From the NCBI RefSeq assembly GCF_026343955.1, contig NZ_JAPKNI010000002.1:62001-126000 (forward strand): a DNA stretch of 64,000 nucleotides, given 5' to 3'. The DNA comes from Kaistia defluvii (GTDB lineage Bacteria; Pseudomonadota; Alphaproteobacteria; Rhizobiales; Kaistiaceae). The position numbers and the translations under genes were made by a program. The notes under the pieces were generated by a model, which was not told where the DNA came from, made no database searches, and worked only from the letters and a program-made list of their open reading frames with translations. Of the stretch, positions 53,281 to 61,507 are shown one piece after another; the first letter of the stretch is position 1, and every line of letters starts with the position of its first letter.

Positions 53281-54897
53281 CTACTTGCAGCTCACAACAT
53301 CTTGGAGATAGGCGATAACTGTCTCCAGCGACCAGGCTTCCATGTCGAGGCCGACATATTTGTCGGGCCGAATCAGCCAAGCCGCGCCCGCCGAGGGGCC
53401 GAAAACCGATGCGAACTGCCCTTCGGCATCGAGAATGACCTCGACTCGTTCAAGCTGCGCGTCGGCCCTGTCGCCGATGGAAACGACCCTGACCAGGCCG
53501 GGCCATCTGGCTTCGAGTACCGCGGCGGCCGCCTCACAGGCCGCATCGTCTTTACCTTCAGCGACCAGCAGCACAAAGGATGTGCCCTTCAAAATGTCGA
53601 ACAGGCGGAGCGGAAAGTTCAGCCCCTCCCGCCGCAGGCCTTGGACATCAGGAACCCGAAGCCCCGCCGGTACGGGCCCGCTGCCCTTAGACAGGCTCAG
53701 CGCGCTGTCGCGGTAGTCGACCAAAATCTGCGTGTCTTGCAGTCGATTGGGCGGCGCTGCGCCCGACTTGCCGAGATTGAGGCTCTGCTCGGTGGTGCGC
53801 GCGACGACATCGGCCGCCACGGCGCGGCGCTCAGCGCCGTAAGTTTCGAGAATGTTCGGCCCGGCGAGCCCGCGTACCACAAGGGCGAGTTTCCAGGCGA
53901 GGTTGTAGGCGTCTTGGATGCCCGTGTTCATGCCCTGACCGCCGGTCGGGGGATGGATGTGGCAAGCGTCGCCGGCGATGAAGGCGTGGCCAGCCCCATA
54001 AGCGTCGGCAAGGCGCATGCTGATACGGAAGCGCGACGACCAGCGTAAGTCGGAGAGCACCGCCGGGGTTTCGAGCAGCCGGTCGGCAACGGCCTGTAAC
54101 TCCGCGAGCGTCGGGCCGGGCCGGTCGGCCTGGATGCCGTGCGCCCATTCACCACTCTGTTCGGTGGCGGTGGCGGTGGCGGTGGCGGTGGCGGTGGAGG
54201 CCGGCGCCAGCGTCGAGACGCGGTAGCGGCCATGGCCCGGAAGCGGGATGGCGACAATGAAATCGGGCGGTGCATCGGCCGCCGTTTGCGTAGCGCGGAA
54301 GGCCAGCCCGCGCGGCAGAGACCAGTCGATCCTGACGTCGCCGAGCATGAACTCCAGCGGCATGACGCTGCCCTCGAAGTTGATGGCGAGGGCCTTTCGG
54401 ACGAGGCTGTGTGCGCCATCGCAGCCGACGACATAGTGGAAGCGATGCTTGGTCTCGATGCCGTCCGTCCCCAGTCCAATCTCGACATGGTCGTCTTGCA
54501 ACGCGAGGCCGACGAGTTCGACGCCTCTCTCGACATCAACACCAAAGGTCGCGAGATGGCGGGCGAGCACGGCCTCGGTCGTATATTGCGGCACGCCGAG
54601 CGAGGAATAGGGTAGGTCGGAGAAGTCGTGCAGGACGTCGCGGGCTGGCGCGCCGTCCGTTTCCAGGCGCGTCCCCTTCAGCCAGATGCCGCCGTCGATG
54701 AGTTCACGAGCGACGCCCATATCCTCCAGCACTTCTAGCGAGCGCGGCGTCACGCCGATTGCGCGGCAAAATGGAAGCGGGGTCGCCTGCTTGTCGATGA
54801 TGCGGACTGACACGCCATGGCGGGCGAGCTCCGATGCGACGGTGAGGCCAACCGGACCCGCACCGACGACCAGGACATCGGCATCTCGTGTGTCCAT
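53281..54897 (-). CDS. FAD-dependent aromatic-type monooxygenase carried by the mobile element
   Basis: 538 residues from ATG 54897 (G-rich site seven bases upstream). FAD motifs: VVGAGPVGLTVASELARHG near residue 10, VVGCDGAHSLVRKA (DG motif) and IAGDACHIHPPTGGQGMN (GD motif). The C-terminal ~170 residues form the thioredoxin-like domain of the PheA/TfdB/MhpA hydroxylases. It hydroxylates aromatic substrates using NAD(P)H and oxygen; relatives also inactivate rifamycins or tetracyclines. A hexanucleotide repeat inserts an Ala-Thr run near residue 240. Cargo gene among phage-like genes. Confidence 0.88.
   Translation of the reverse strand: MDTRDADVLVVGAGPVGLTVASELARHGVSVRIIDKQATPLPFCRAIGVTPRSLEVLEDMGVARELIDGGIWLKGTRLETDGAPARDVLHDFSDLPYSSLGVPQYTTEAVLARHLATFGVDVERGVELVGLALQDDHVEIGLGTDGIETKHRFHYVVGCDGAHSLVRKALAINFEGSVMPLEFMLGDVRIDWSLPRGLAFRATQTAADAPPDFIVAIPLPGHGRYRVSTLAPASTATATATATATEQSGEWAHGIQADRPGPTLAELQAVADRLLETPAVLSDLRWSSRFRISMRLADAYGAGHAFIAGDACHIHPPTGGQGMNTGIQDAYNLAWKLALVVRGLAGPNILETYGAERRAVAADVVARTTEQSLNLGKSGAAPPNRLQDTQILVDYRDSALSLSKGSGPVPAGLRVPDVQGLRREGLNFPLRLFDILKGTSFVLLVAEGKDDAACEAAAAVLEARWPGLVRVVSIGDRADAQLERVEVILDAEGQFASVFGPSAGAAWLIRPDKYVGLDMEAWSLETVIAYLQDVVSCK
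54163..54198 (-). repeat. Hexanucleotide tandem repeat inside the monooxygenase gene
   Basis: Nearly six copies of GGTGGC (plus strand). On the coding strand it gives an alternating Thr-Ala run of about 12 residues between two domains. A multiple of three, so copy-number change would alter length but not frame. Confidence 0.8.
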
Positions 54898-55127
54898 GCT
54901 GTACCCCCCCAAACAGATTGACCCCACGACATGCTACGCGGTTTCGACAATCGGTTGTAGATGCGTCTGAGCGGCAGCCTGCGTTTCGGTTCTGTCTCGT
55001 GCCTGTTCTCGGGCCAGAACGCGCCCCCTTTTTCAGGTGTCTGGATTGTCTGGATTGCCGGGGGCTCGATGCGTCGCCGCTGCGATGCATCGCGGTAGAC
55101 CTGAATTTTTCTGAAGCTGCCCGTCCG

Positions 55128-55141
55128 ATATCCGCCGATAT
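55128..55141. promoter_or_regulatory. Palindromic operator, copy 1
   Basis: ATATC-CGCC-GATAT, a perfect 5-bp inverted repeat with spacer CGCC, 80 bp before the first duplicated HTH gene. The same core TATC-CGCC-GATA recurs before the second copy. A 12-bp palindrome GCGATGCATCGC (55082-55093) lies just upstream. Confidence 0.6.
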
Positions 55142-55221
55142 GAAATGGCCAGCCCCCTTTTACAGCCCAAGAAGATCCGTCTGCTAGGTTGGTCGCCCAC
55201 CGTTGAATGGTGAGGCGATCA

Positions 55222-55461
55222 ATGACCCAGAAGAAAACCGGGTATGCCCGTCCGCTGATCCGCATCGCATTGGGCCGAACCGAAGTGGCTGAGGCGATAG
55301 GTGTCAGCGTGGCTTCGGTGGACAAGATGGTCCGCGAGGGCGCACTGCCCCCGCCTCGGAAATGGCACTCTCGAAAACTCTGGCTCGTTTCGGAGATTGA
55401 GGCCTACCTCAGCGAATGGCCCCTCGATGATGATGAGGATGAGATAGTGGACCTTGGGTAA
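55222..55461 (+). CDS. Short helix-turn-helix (excisionase-like) protein, duplicate 1
   Basis: 79 residues from ATG 55222, with GAGG six bases upstream. An AlpA/excisionase-type HTH: TEVAEAIGVSVASVDKMVRE, wing with LPPPRKWHSRKLWLVSEI, and a short acidic tail ending DDDEDEIVDLG. It is about 80% identical by eye over the HTH to the gene at 55950, and both have related leaders. Likely autoregulated through the upstream palindrome. Confidence 0.85.
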   Translation: MTQKKTGYARPLIRIALGRTEVAEAIGVSVASVDKMVREGALPPPRKWHSRKLWLVSEIEAYLSEWPLDDDEDEIVDLG

Positions 55462-55949
55462 GTGCGCGCAAATCGCCAACGGGTCTCGCAGACGGGCTTC
55501 GGCGCTTCGCTGTATGGCGGAGTGCGGAATCGCCGCTCTCCGCTACCCCCGGTAGAAGCCGGCCCCACCCGCTATTCCCCGTTTGTTTATTGGTTCCCGC
55601 CCCGTAGGGAGGCCGCCAGCGGCCACGGGACGCTCACCGGCTATCTAAGTCGCTTTCACAAGAAGGCCTGCCACTGGCCTCCGCAGCCGGTTTGCGCGCC
55701 TGTTCTCAGGTTGCCGGATGGCTCCCGTAGACCCGCCTATTCCGCGGGGCGGGCGGCCCCTTTTTTAGGTGTCCGGATTGTCTGCTTATCCGTCCCTGGT
55801 GTGCGATTTGTGCGGTTTGCTGCGGCACCTGAAGTTCTCTGGAGCTGCCCCAGCCCTTATCCGCCGATAAGAATCGGGCTCGCTCATCTGTCCCCCATGT
55901 AGGACAACCCCCCTTGGTATTTTGAGAGCGCGCCAAGAGAATCAAAGCA
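55462..55949. other. Leader of the second HTH gene, related to the first leader
   Basis: 488 bp. Blocks matching the region 55025-55141 recur at about 55755-55871: a T-rich run followed by AGGTGTCYGGATTGTCTG, ACCTGAAGTTCTCT near ACCTGAATTTTTCT, then GAGCTGCCC and the palindrome. A stem CCCGCC/GGCGGG (55732-55753) precedes a T6 run, a weak terminator. An open frame 55462-55902 has repeat-like, non-protein composition and was left out. Confidence 0.55.
55856..55871. promoter_or_regulatory. Palindromic operator, copy 2
   Basis: CTTATC-CGCC-GATAAG, a perfect 6-bp inverted repeat with the same CGCC spacer as copy 1, 78 bp before the second HTH gene. Same core, spacer and distance to the start as copy 1, which makes it a strong operator candidate. 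Confidence 0.65.
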
Positions 55950-56546
55950 ATGGCAGGGAAAACAGGCTACGGACGACCTTTGATCCGGTTAGCGTTAAGC
56001 CGAGTTGAGGTGGCGCAGTCCATCGGCGTGAGTGTTAGTTCGGTCGACAAGATGATTGAGGAAGGCGCTCTCCCGCCGCCGCGCAAATGGCACTCCCGAA
56101 AGCTGTGGCTAGTTTCGGAGGTCGAGGCATATCTAAATGAATGGCCATCGATGGACGGCTCGGCTCCTGATGACCGCCCGGTTCAAGATAGAACCTGGCT
56201 CGACGATACACCCCACCAACGGTATCTTGACATGCTCGGGGGCGACCCCGACGAGTTTAGGCGCCAATATCAGGCAGCGAAGGCCGAATGGAGAGCCTCC
56301 ATCCCAAATTCGCCACTGAACAAGCGCGAGCGCGCGGCGCTCACCCAGTTTTCCCGGCCCGGCATTGAAGTTGAGGCACGGACGGTCAAGGGTGCTGGCA
56401 TAGAGACAGCAGAACGCCTGGAGGCCCGCGGCTATATCGAGATCCACTTTTCTGAACCCAACCGGGTGCGCGGCTATGTTTTGACCGACAAAGGCATGCA
56501 AGCTCGGGAACAGCTTCTCGGGGTTAGGCTACCTATTACCGTCTAG
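55950..56546 (+). CDS. Helix-turn-helix protein with C-terminal extension, duplicate 2
   Basis: 198 residues. Residues 1-70 repeat the HTH of the preceding small gene (VEVAQSIGVSVSSVDKMIEE, LPPPRKWHSRKLWLVSEV). After an acidic linker comes a second domain (about 120-195: LNKRERAALTQFSRPGIEVE, then ETAERLEARGYIEIHFSE and LTDKGMQAREQLLG) that reads as a winged helix of MarR-like pattern. The two-domain form suggests a DNA-bridging regulator. Paralogue of the neighbour by tandem duplication including its control region. Confidence 0.85.
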   Translation: MAGKTGYGRPLIRLALSRVEVAQSIGVSVSSVDKMIEEGALPPPRKWHSRKLWLVSEVEAYLNEWPSMDGSAPDDRPVQDRTWLDDTPHQRYLDMLGGDPDEFRRQYQAAKAEWRASIPNSPLNKRERAALTQFSRPGIEVEARTVKGAGIETAERLEARGYIEIHFSEPNRVRGYVLTDKGMQAREQLLGVRLPITV

Positions 56547-56573
56547 AGAGCGCTGCTTGATCTCCACCTGCTG

Positions 56574-56852
56574 TTAAAACTGGGCCAGCAGCTCGCGCGC
56601 CTCCTGAAGCAGCGCCCGCGTCTGGCGACGGGTCTCGATGGCCTCGCCGGTATAGAGCCCGTGGCGGAATGCACCGTTGCCCGCACCCTTAGGCGCCCCG
56701 CCGTGGGCACCGTGGCAGCGACAGACCGCCCGCCCGCGCACTGCCGGCGCCTCGCACCGCATGCCGGTCGACTTCGCCCTCGCGGTGCAACGGGGTGCAA
56801 TCCGGGCAGCTGATAGACGGTCTATGGGGTTGTCCACGATTTCGACCTTCAC
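56574..56852 (-). CDS. HGG-motif small phage-associated protein
   Basis: 92 residues with the family hallmark CTARAKSTGMRCEAPAVRGR, then CRCHGAHGGAPKGAGNGAF and RHGLYTGEAIETR. The Cys/His pattern suggests a small zinc-binding fold; the family is common in alphaproteobacterial prophages and islands and lacks an experimental function that I know. It overlaps the preceding gene by 4 bp (ATGA) and ends the minus-strand operon. Confidence 0.88.
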   Translation of the reverse strand: MKVEIVDNPIDRLSAARIAPRCTARAKSTGMRCEAPAVRGRAVCRCHGAHGGAPKGAGNGAFRHGLYTGEAIETRRQTRALLQEARELLAQF

Positions 56853-57496
56853 CCCCTCCGGCCTCCCCCTTGCTGGACATCGCCGACGATGGCCTGGCCG
56901 CCGCTCTCCACGGTAACGTTCTGGTGCTGCACCCGGATCGTCTGCACGCCGCTGGAGCGATAGCGCTTCATCGCCTCTACCTGGGCGGTGAACGTGCGCT
57001 GCAGCTTCGTGGCCATGTTGATGTAGCGCTCCGTCATGTCGATGTGCTTGGCCGTCATTGCCGTCGCCAGTAGGCGCATGGATGCCTCATGCGTGCCGGC
57101 CATCTGCACGGCCAGCGCCGCCTCCACCTCGTCCTGGGGCTTCTGGCCGCCTACAAAGGCCAGCGCGGCGTTTATGGTGCCCTCGTCGGCATCAGGGCCG
57201 AGCACGGTGGTGATCAGTGAAAGCTGGCGGTCTGCGAAATGCAGGGAGCCAGTCCCGAACGTCGCGCGGTAGTGATAGGCGAAGCCGTCGATATCGTCGT
57301 GAGGCGCGCCTATGACCCGCTGGCCATCCTTCTCGGTCAACTTGACCCTGAATGGCGCTTGGCGCTGTTGTTGGTGCTCCCGAGCCTCTTGGATGGCTTT
57401 CTGTGTCAGCAGGCCGGGCGCTGGCTTGGCAGGTTTCGGCATCGGCAGGGTGGTGTCAGGGAGGAGCGGCACGACCTTGGATTTCGATTTGCTCAT
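56849..57496 (-). CDS. Conserved island protein with GGQAIVG motif
   Basis: 215 residues from ATG 57496 (AGGAGG upstream). A basic, Pro-rich N-terminus, then a helical core (VQMAGTHEASMRLLATAM, TERYINMATKLQRTFTAQ, VEAMKRYRSSGVQTI) and the hallmark VESGGQAIVGDVQQGGG at the end. I have seen this protein type paired with the HGG-motif gene in other alphaproteobacterial islands; the coupling here (ATGA) repeats that. Function unknown, possibly DNA packaging or a small-terminase-like role, which is speculation. Confidence 0.8.
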   Translation of the reverse strand: MSKSKSKVVPLLPDTTLPMPKPAKPAPGLLTQKAIQEAREHQQQRQAPFRVKLTEKDGQRVIGAPHDDIDGFAYHYRATFGTGSLHFADRQLSLITTVLGPDADEGTINAALAFVGGQKPQDEVEAALAVQMAGTHEASMRLLATAMTAKHIDMTERYINMATKLQRTFTAQVEAMKRYRSSGVQTIRVQHQNVTVESGGQAIVGDVQQGGGRRG

Positions 57497-57506
57497 AAGA
57501 CGCCTC

Positions 57507-58142
57507 CTAGTGTGGTTTCGGCCAAAAGCGGTCGCCGAAGACCATGCTGCTGAGCCCCCGGGCCAGATTGTGCGCGGCCCTGGCGAGGATGTCGGGCGGA
57601 CCAAAGGCGTTCGTCTCGGCGTGGACGAAACGAGCCAGCCAGGCGCAGCCTTCCGGCGTGACAGGCGTCAGAGAAAGCATGTAGTCGAGCGCTACCCGCT
57701 TCTCCGCGAGGGCATCCCTATGCCGGGCCAGGGCGTCATCCAGTCCGCTCCGTTGCCGGGCGCTCTCCAGCAATATCGCGTCGAGGTCAAACGCTGCGTG
57801 TGCCGCCGCTCGAAATGACTGGATCACCGTCAAATCGGTCGTCTCTCCGAGGTCCGGCGCCAGCTGCATCCTGTCCATAGCCTGGTCAATCTCTTCGTGG
57901 CTGTTGGCGAACACTGCCACCGTCTGCTCGCCCTCCCGCTCGGCACCGAGGAGCGCACGCGGATTGCGCTTTACGCTGTCCGGCATGGTCGCCGCGATGG
58001 CTTCGCATTCCTGCGCCAGCGCGGCCTCATGGTCACGAGCCACCAGGAACTCGTCATAGGCGATAATGAAGGGGTCGCCCTGATCCTCCTCAGGTTGGCG
58101 AAGATGCTCGATGGCCGCGGAATGGGTCGGGTCCATGCTCAT
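57507..58142 (-). CDS. Hypothetical protein of the ejection-protein operon
   Basis: 211 residues, mostly helical and acidic, with a long central helix-rich stretch (RQRSGLDDALARHRDALAEK) and no signal peptide or membrane helix. The start overlaps the stop of the large ejection-type gene (ATGA); an ATG two codons later is possible. It lies ten bases before the GGQAIVG gene. No family recognised; could be a chaperone or a further virion protein by position. Confidence 0.7.
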   Translation of the reverse strand: MSMDPTHSAAIEHLRQPEEDQGDPFIIAYDEFLVARDHEAALAQECEAIAATMPDSVKRNPRALLGAEREGEQTVAVFANSHEEIDQAMDRMQLAPDLGETTDLTVIQSFRAAAHAAFDLDAILLESARQRSGLDDALARHRDALAEKRVALDYMLSLTPVTPEGCAWLARFVHAETNAFGPPDILARAAHNLARGLSSMVFGDRFWPKPH

Positions 58143-61100
58143 CGGCTCAACCCCAAGGCGCGTGCATAGTCCGTGCTTTCGGCTTGATCGTCCCCGGCCT
58201 GGCCGCCCGGAATGGCTTCAGCCCAATTCGCCGGCTTTGTGCCCTTCACCTGCAACGGATCGTTCTGCTTGGCCTCGCTTAGGTCGTCGCGCGTCGTCGC
58301 GGCTCCCGTGATGGAGGCCTGGCTATAGCGCTTCATGAGAGCGACGGCCGGTCCAGTATCGGGTTTGAATGGCCGCGTGGACAGCAGCAGGGCAGCCCTA
58401 TCCGGGTGCAACAGCGCATCCCGCACCAAGTCGTCGATGCTGTTGAGCCCCGCCTTGCGCGCCGCGGTGACCGCGTTCGCCCCGAGGATGGCGATAGCGC
58501 CACCGCCGAGCCCGCCGGCTGTCGATCCAAGGGCGGCGATTGCGAGTTTCGACAGGATCGTTTTGCGGCTGTCGCCCTTCGCCGCGGCGAGCAGGTCTTG
58601 CGCCGTGCCGGGGCCGCCTGGCAGCTTCACCGCATTGATCGAGCGGTTGGCACGCTGCAGGTCGTCGGCAATCGCCTGCATCTGGTCCAGTTCGTGTTCG
58701 CCAAAGACCCGCTTTAGCGCCGCCCGGTTCTGCTTGATGAAGCTTTGGAACTGGTCCGACTTCATGAGCGCCCGGCCGCTCGTTGCCGCCTCGGTATTCG
58801 AGACCAGCCGGCCCAGCATGTGGTCAACCACCGACTTCCGCAGGCCCTGGATGGCCTCGGGGTTGCCACTGACCGTCCGGGCAAGCTGACCCATCATGGC
58901 CCTGGCATCCTGACGCCCGAAGACGCTGCCGACCATGCGTGTGATGTCGTCGGGGTGTTCGGCTCCTATCAGCTTGCCGAAAACGCCCTTCTGCGCCTCG
59001 TCGAGCTGCGCGGCACGGTTGGCGCCGGCATCAATAGCGGCCTGGGAGGCTTTGGCAGCGTCAGCAAACTTGGCGTTGAGGGCAGGGAAGGCCTTCAGGG
59101 CCTCGCCATGGCGACGCTTCCACCCTTCCAATTTTTTAGGGTCGATGATCCCTTCCGGTGTCTCCGCCGCGCGCCGCATCGAACTGACGGCATAGTCCTG
59201 CAGATGACCCATCGCACGGTCATCGCCAACCGCCTTGCGGAAGCGCTTGATGTTCTCTGCCGATCGACCACCGGGGAAGAATAGCTTTTCGGGGACGGCC
59301 GCGTTCTGGAGGCGGTAAGGGCCTTCGCCGCCAGAACGTCGGAGAATGGAGCCGTTCGCGCCGTCGTTGAAATCTCGGGCACGCTGCTTCGTGCCGGTAG
59401 AGGCAGTGATCAGCCGGCCTCGGGCGGCGTCGTCGAAGTTGGGGGTGAGTTCAGGAGCGCCTTGTAAGCTTTGATCTCCCGGAGCACCGCCAGATTGCCG
59501 GCCGCCCGAAAATCTCGCTCCATTGCCTGCAGGGCCACCGCGCGATCCGCTAACGGCAACCTCTCCAATGCCTGTCGCACTAGCTCGCCCGACGTGTTGC
59601 CGCTCGACGTGTTCACTCACCCACCTATTGAGGACTGCAGCAATCGTGTCTTCTTCGCGCATCGCCCCGGTGGCGACGGCATCAGCCTCCTGCGCGGCCT
59701 TCTGTGTCAGGACGCCCTCAACATCCAGCTCAACCGCGCCGCGAAGCCGCGACAAGCGAGCATAAATCGGCGTCTGACCGTTTGTCATCATCTCCTGGCG
59801 CATCAGGGTCGAGACACGCGCCCGGAGCGCCGACATCGCGTTGAAGCTGATGACCGGCTTGAGTTCGCCCGCGACCTTAAAGATGGCGGCCTCCTCACCA
59901 TCCATTGGCTTGGCGGTTTCCGGCATTTCCTTGCGGATGTCGGCCGCGGTGGAGCGGACGTTATCACTTTGGAGGGCGAGCTTGCCCTCCGGGTCAACGG
60001 CCTTCCAAAGCGACCGCTCGCTGTGGCGTGCCGTGGTCTCTGCGTCGCGCAGGAAGGTGCGCAGCGTGTCGCCATAGGTCTCGGCCGAGCCGTTGCCGCC
60101 GAGTGCCTGGGCCTTGCTGCGAGCGCTCTGGAGCGCCGTCTGCAACGCGGCGTCGGTCTGCTTGTCGATATCGGCAAGGCGCGACCGGAATGCCTGCGTG
60201 ATGGCCTGTGGATCGCCTTCAGGCTGGATCGTGCCGAGGGAATCGAGGCGGGCCGCATTCTGATCGGCGCGGCGCTGATTGAACGCCACCGGGTCCTGCG
60301 TCGCATATCGCCGTTCGAGGGCGCCGAGGCCCATGTCGCCGGTCTGCTGGAAGGTCGTCGGCTTCGAACCCGGTACCAGCTCGCCGGGATTGGAGAGCGC
60401 CTCTGCTGCCGCGCGCGGATCGGTTGCTGCGTCCCGAATGGTCTGGGCAGCTAGTCGTTCCTGCCCGCCACGGGTCATGGGGGCGACCATATCCCCGACG
60501 ATCCGGCCGCCTTCGGCCATCATCCGGGGGACACCCGACACCAGCGTGCCAACCGCACCGCCCGCCATGCCACCGGCAAGGCCGCTGAGCGGGTCGTAAC
60601 GGTCGGGGGTGGCCTCCATAGCCGCCACGGAGCCGCCGCCCGCTGCGCCGCCCGCCACGGCATTCCCAGCTACAGCCGCAGTGCTGTTCGGCCAGCCGAG
60701 AAGGTTGAAGGCCGCGGCCGTCGCTTCAGGGGAGAGTGCGCTGGCCTTGGCGAGGCCGCCCACTGCCGCCTGCGGGCCGACCGTGTAGCCGATGCCCTCG
60801 CCGACGCCGCGGGCTATGCGTTCGCCGGTCGTGTTGGCCGGGACGTTGGCCGGGTCATCGACCCCGATGGTTCCGAAGGCGTTGGCAATCGACTGCGAGC
60901 CGCCGATGGGGTTCTGGATCTGGGAGAGGTTGGCGCCTGTCGCAGCGTTGACGCCCTGAATGCCCTTGTTGAGCCCCCAAGTAACCAGATCCACCGGAGC
61001 GCCCGCCGTGGCATAGAGCGCGTTGTTCATGCCGGCGGCGACGTTGCGCGTGATGCCGGCGCCCGGCCCCTTCGTCTGCTGATAGAGCGCCTTTAGATCG

Positions 61101-61507
61101 TCGTCGCTCATTTCCTGCAGCGAAGCAGCGCCGGCTTTCGCCTCAAGGCCTGCCTGCAGCTGGGGCCGCTGGGGCTGGGCCTCGATGTCGTCAAACCCCC
61201 CCGACACCCGATTGCGGCCCCTGGCCAGCATATCGTGGTTGTCGATGGGCGCGGCGGCCACAGCTTGGCCTTGGCCGCCAGCGCTTGGAACCGCCCCCTG
61301 GCTGCCTGGGCTGGCGAGCGGGCGGGCCTGCATCGGTTCGAGGTGCGACTGATCCTTGCCGCTCCCGGCGATAGGGAGATGGTCGGCCCACGAGGTATCA
61401 GGCGGCGCATACCCGCCACCAGCACCACCACCTCCGCCTCCACCGCTCTGGCTGCGGGCGTAGAGGTCGCGAAGCTCGTCGTCGGAAAGCGACTGTAGAT
61501 CTGTCAT
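58139..61507 (-). CDS. Large podovirus-like internal virion / DNA-ejection protein
   Basis: 1122 residues. The N-terminus has two copies of a short motif (LSDDELRDLYARSQ at about 7-20, MSDDDLKALYQQTK at about 132-145) with a Gly-rich spacer. Several Gly/Ala-rich hydrophobic stretches (about 285-330 and 985-1030) suit membrane penetration, and LTPNFDDAARGRL plus NGSILRRSGGEGPYRL are typical of phage ejection-type proteins. Residues about 630-690 look frameshifted: a more protein-like frame (ELVRQALERLPLADRAVALQ) overlaps there. Coupled to genes on both sides by ATGA. Confidence 0.8.
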   Translation of the reverse strand: MTDLQSLSDDELRDLYARSQSGGGGGGGAGGGYAPPDTSWADHLPIAGSGKDQSHLEPMQARPLASPGSQGAVPSAGGQGQAVAAAPIDNHDMLARGRNRVSGGFDDIEAQPQRPQLQAGLEAKAGAASLQEMSDDDLKALYQQTKGPGAGITRNVAAGMNNALYATAGAPVDLVTWGLNKGIQGVNAATGANLSQIQNPIGGSQSIANAFGTIGVDDPANVPANTTGERIARGVGEGIGYTVGPQAAVGGLAKASALSPEATAAAFNLLGWPNSTAAVAGNAVAGGAAGGGSVAAMEATPDRYDPLSGLAGGMAGGAVGTLVSGVPRMMAEGGRIVGDMVAPMTRGGQERLAAQTIRDAATDPRAAAEALSNPGELVPGSKPTTFQQTGDMGLGALERRYATQDPVAFNQRRADQNAARLDSLGTIQPEGDPQAITQAFRSRLADIDKQTDAALQTALQSARSKAQALGGNGSAETYGDTLRTFLRDAETTARHSERSLWKAVDPEGKLALQSDNVRSTAADIRKEMPETAKPMDGEEAAIFKVAGELKPVISFNAMSALRARVSTLMRQEMMTNGQTPIYARLSRLRGAVELDVEGVLTQKAAQEADAVATGAMREEDTIAAVLNRWVSEHVERQHVGRASATGIGEVAVSGSRGGPAGNGARFSGGRQSGGAPGDQSLQGAPELTPNFDDAARGRLITASTGTKQRARDFNDGANGSILRRSGGEGPYRLQNAAVPEKLFFPGGRSAENIKRFRKAVGDDRAMGHLQDYAVSSMRRAAETPEGIIDPKKLEGWKRRHGEALKAFPALNAKFADAAKASQAAIDAGANRAAQLDEAQKGVFGKLIGAEHPDDITRMVGSVFGRQDARAMMGQLARTVSGNPEAIQGLRKSVVDHMLGRLVSNTEAATSGRALMKSDQFQSFIKQNRAALKRVFGEHELDQMQAIADDLQRANRSINAVKLPGGPGTAQDLLAAAKGDSRKTILSKLAIAALGSTAGGLGGGAIAILGANAVTAARKAGLNSIDDLVRDALLHPDRAALLLSTRPFKPDTGPAVALMKRYSQASITGAATTRDDLSEAKQNDPLQVKGTKPANWAEAIPGGQAGDDQAESTDYARALGLSR

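Noticed and set aside
55462-55902. A 146-codon open frame between the duplicated HTH genes
   Set aside because: It spans the duplicated leader with its T-run and palindrome; Pro/Arg-rich composition and no ribosome site.
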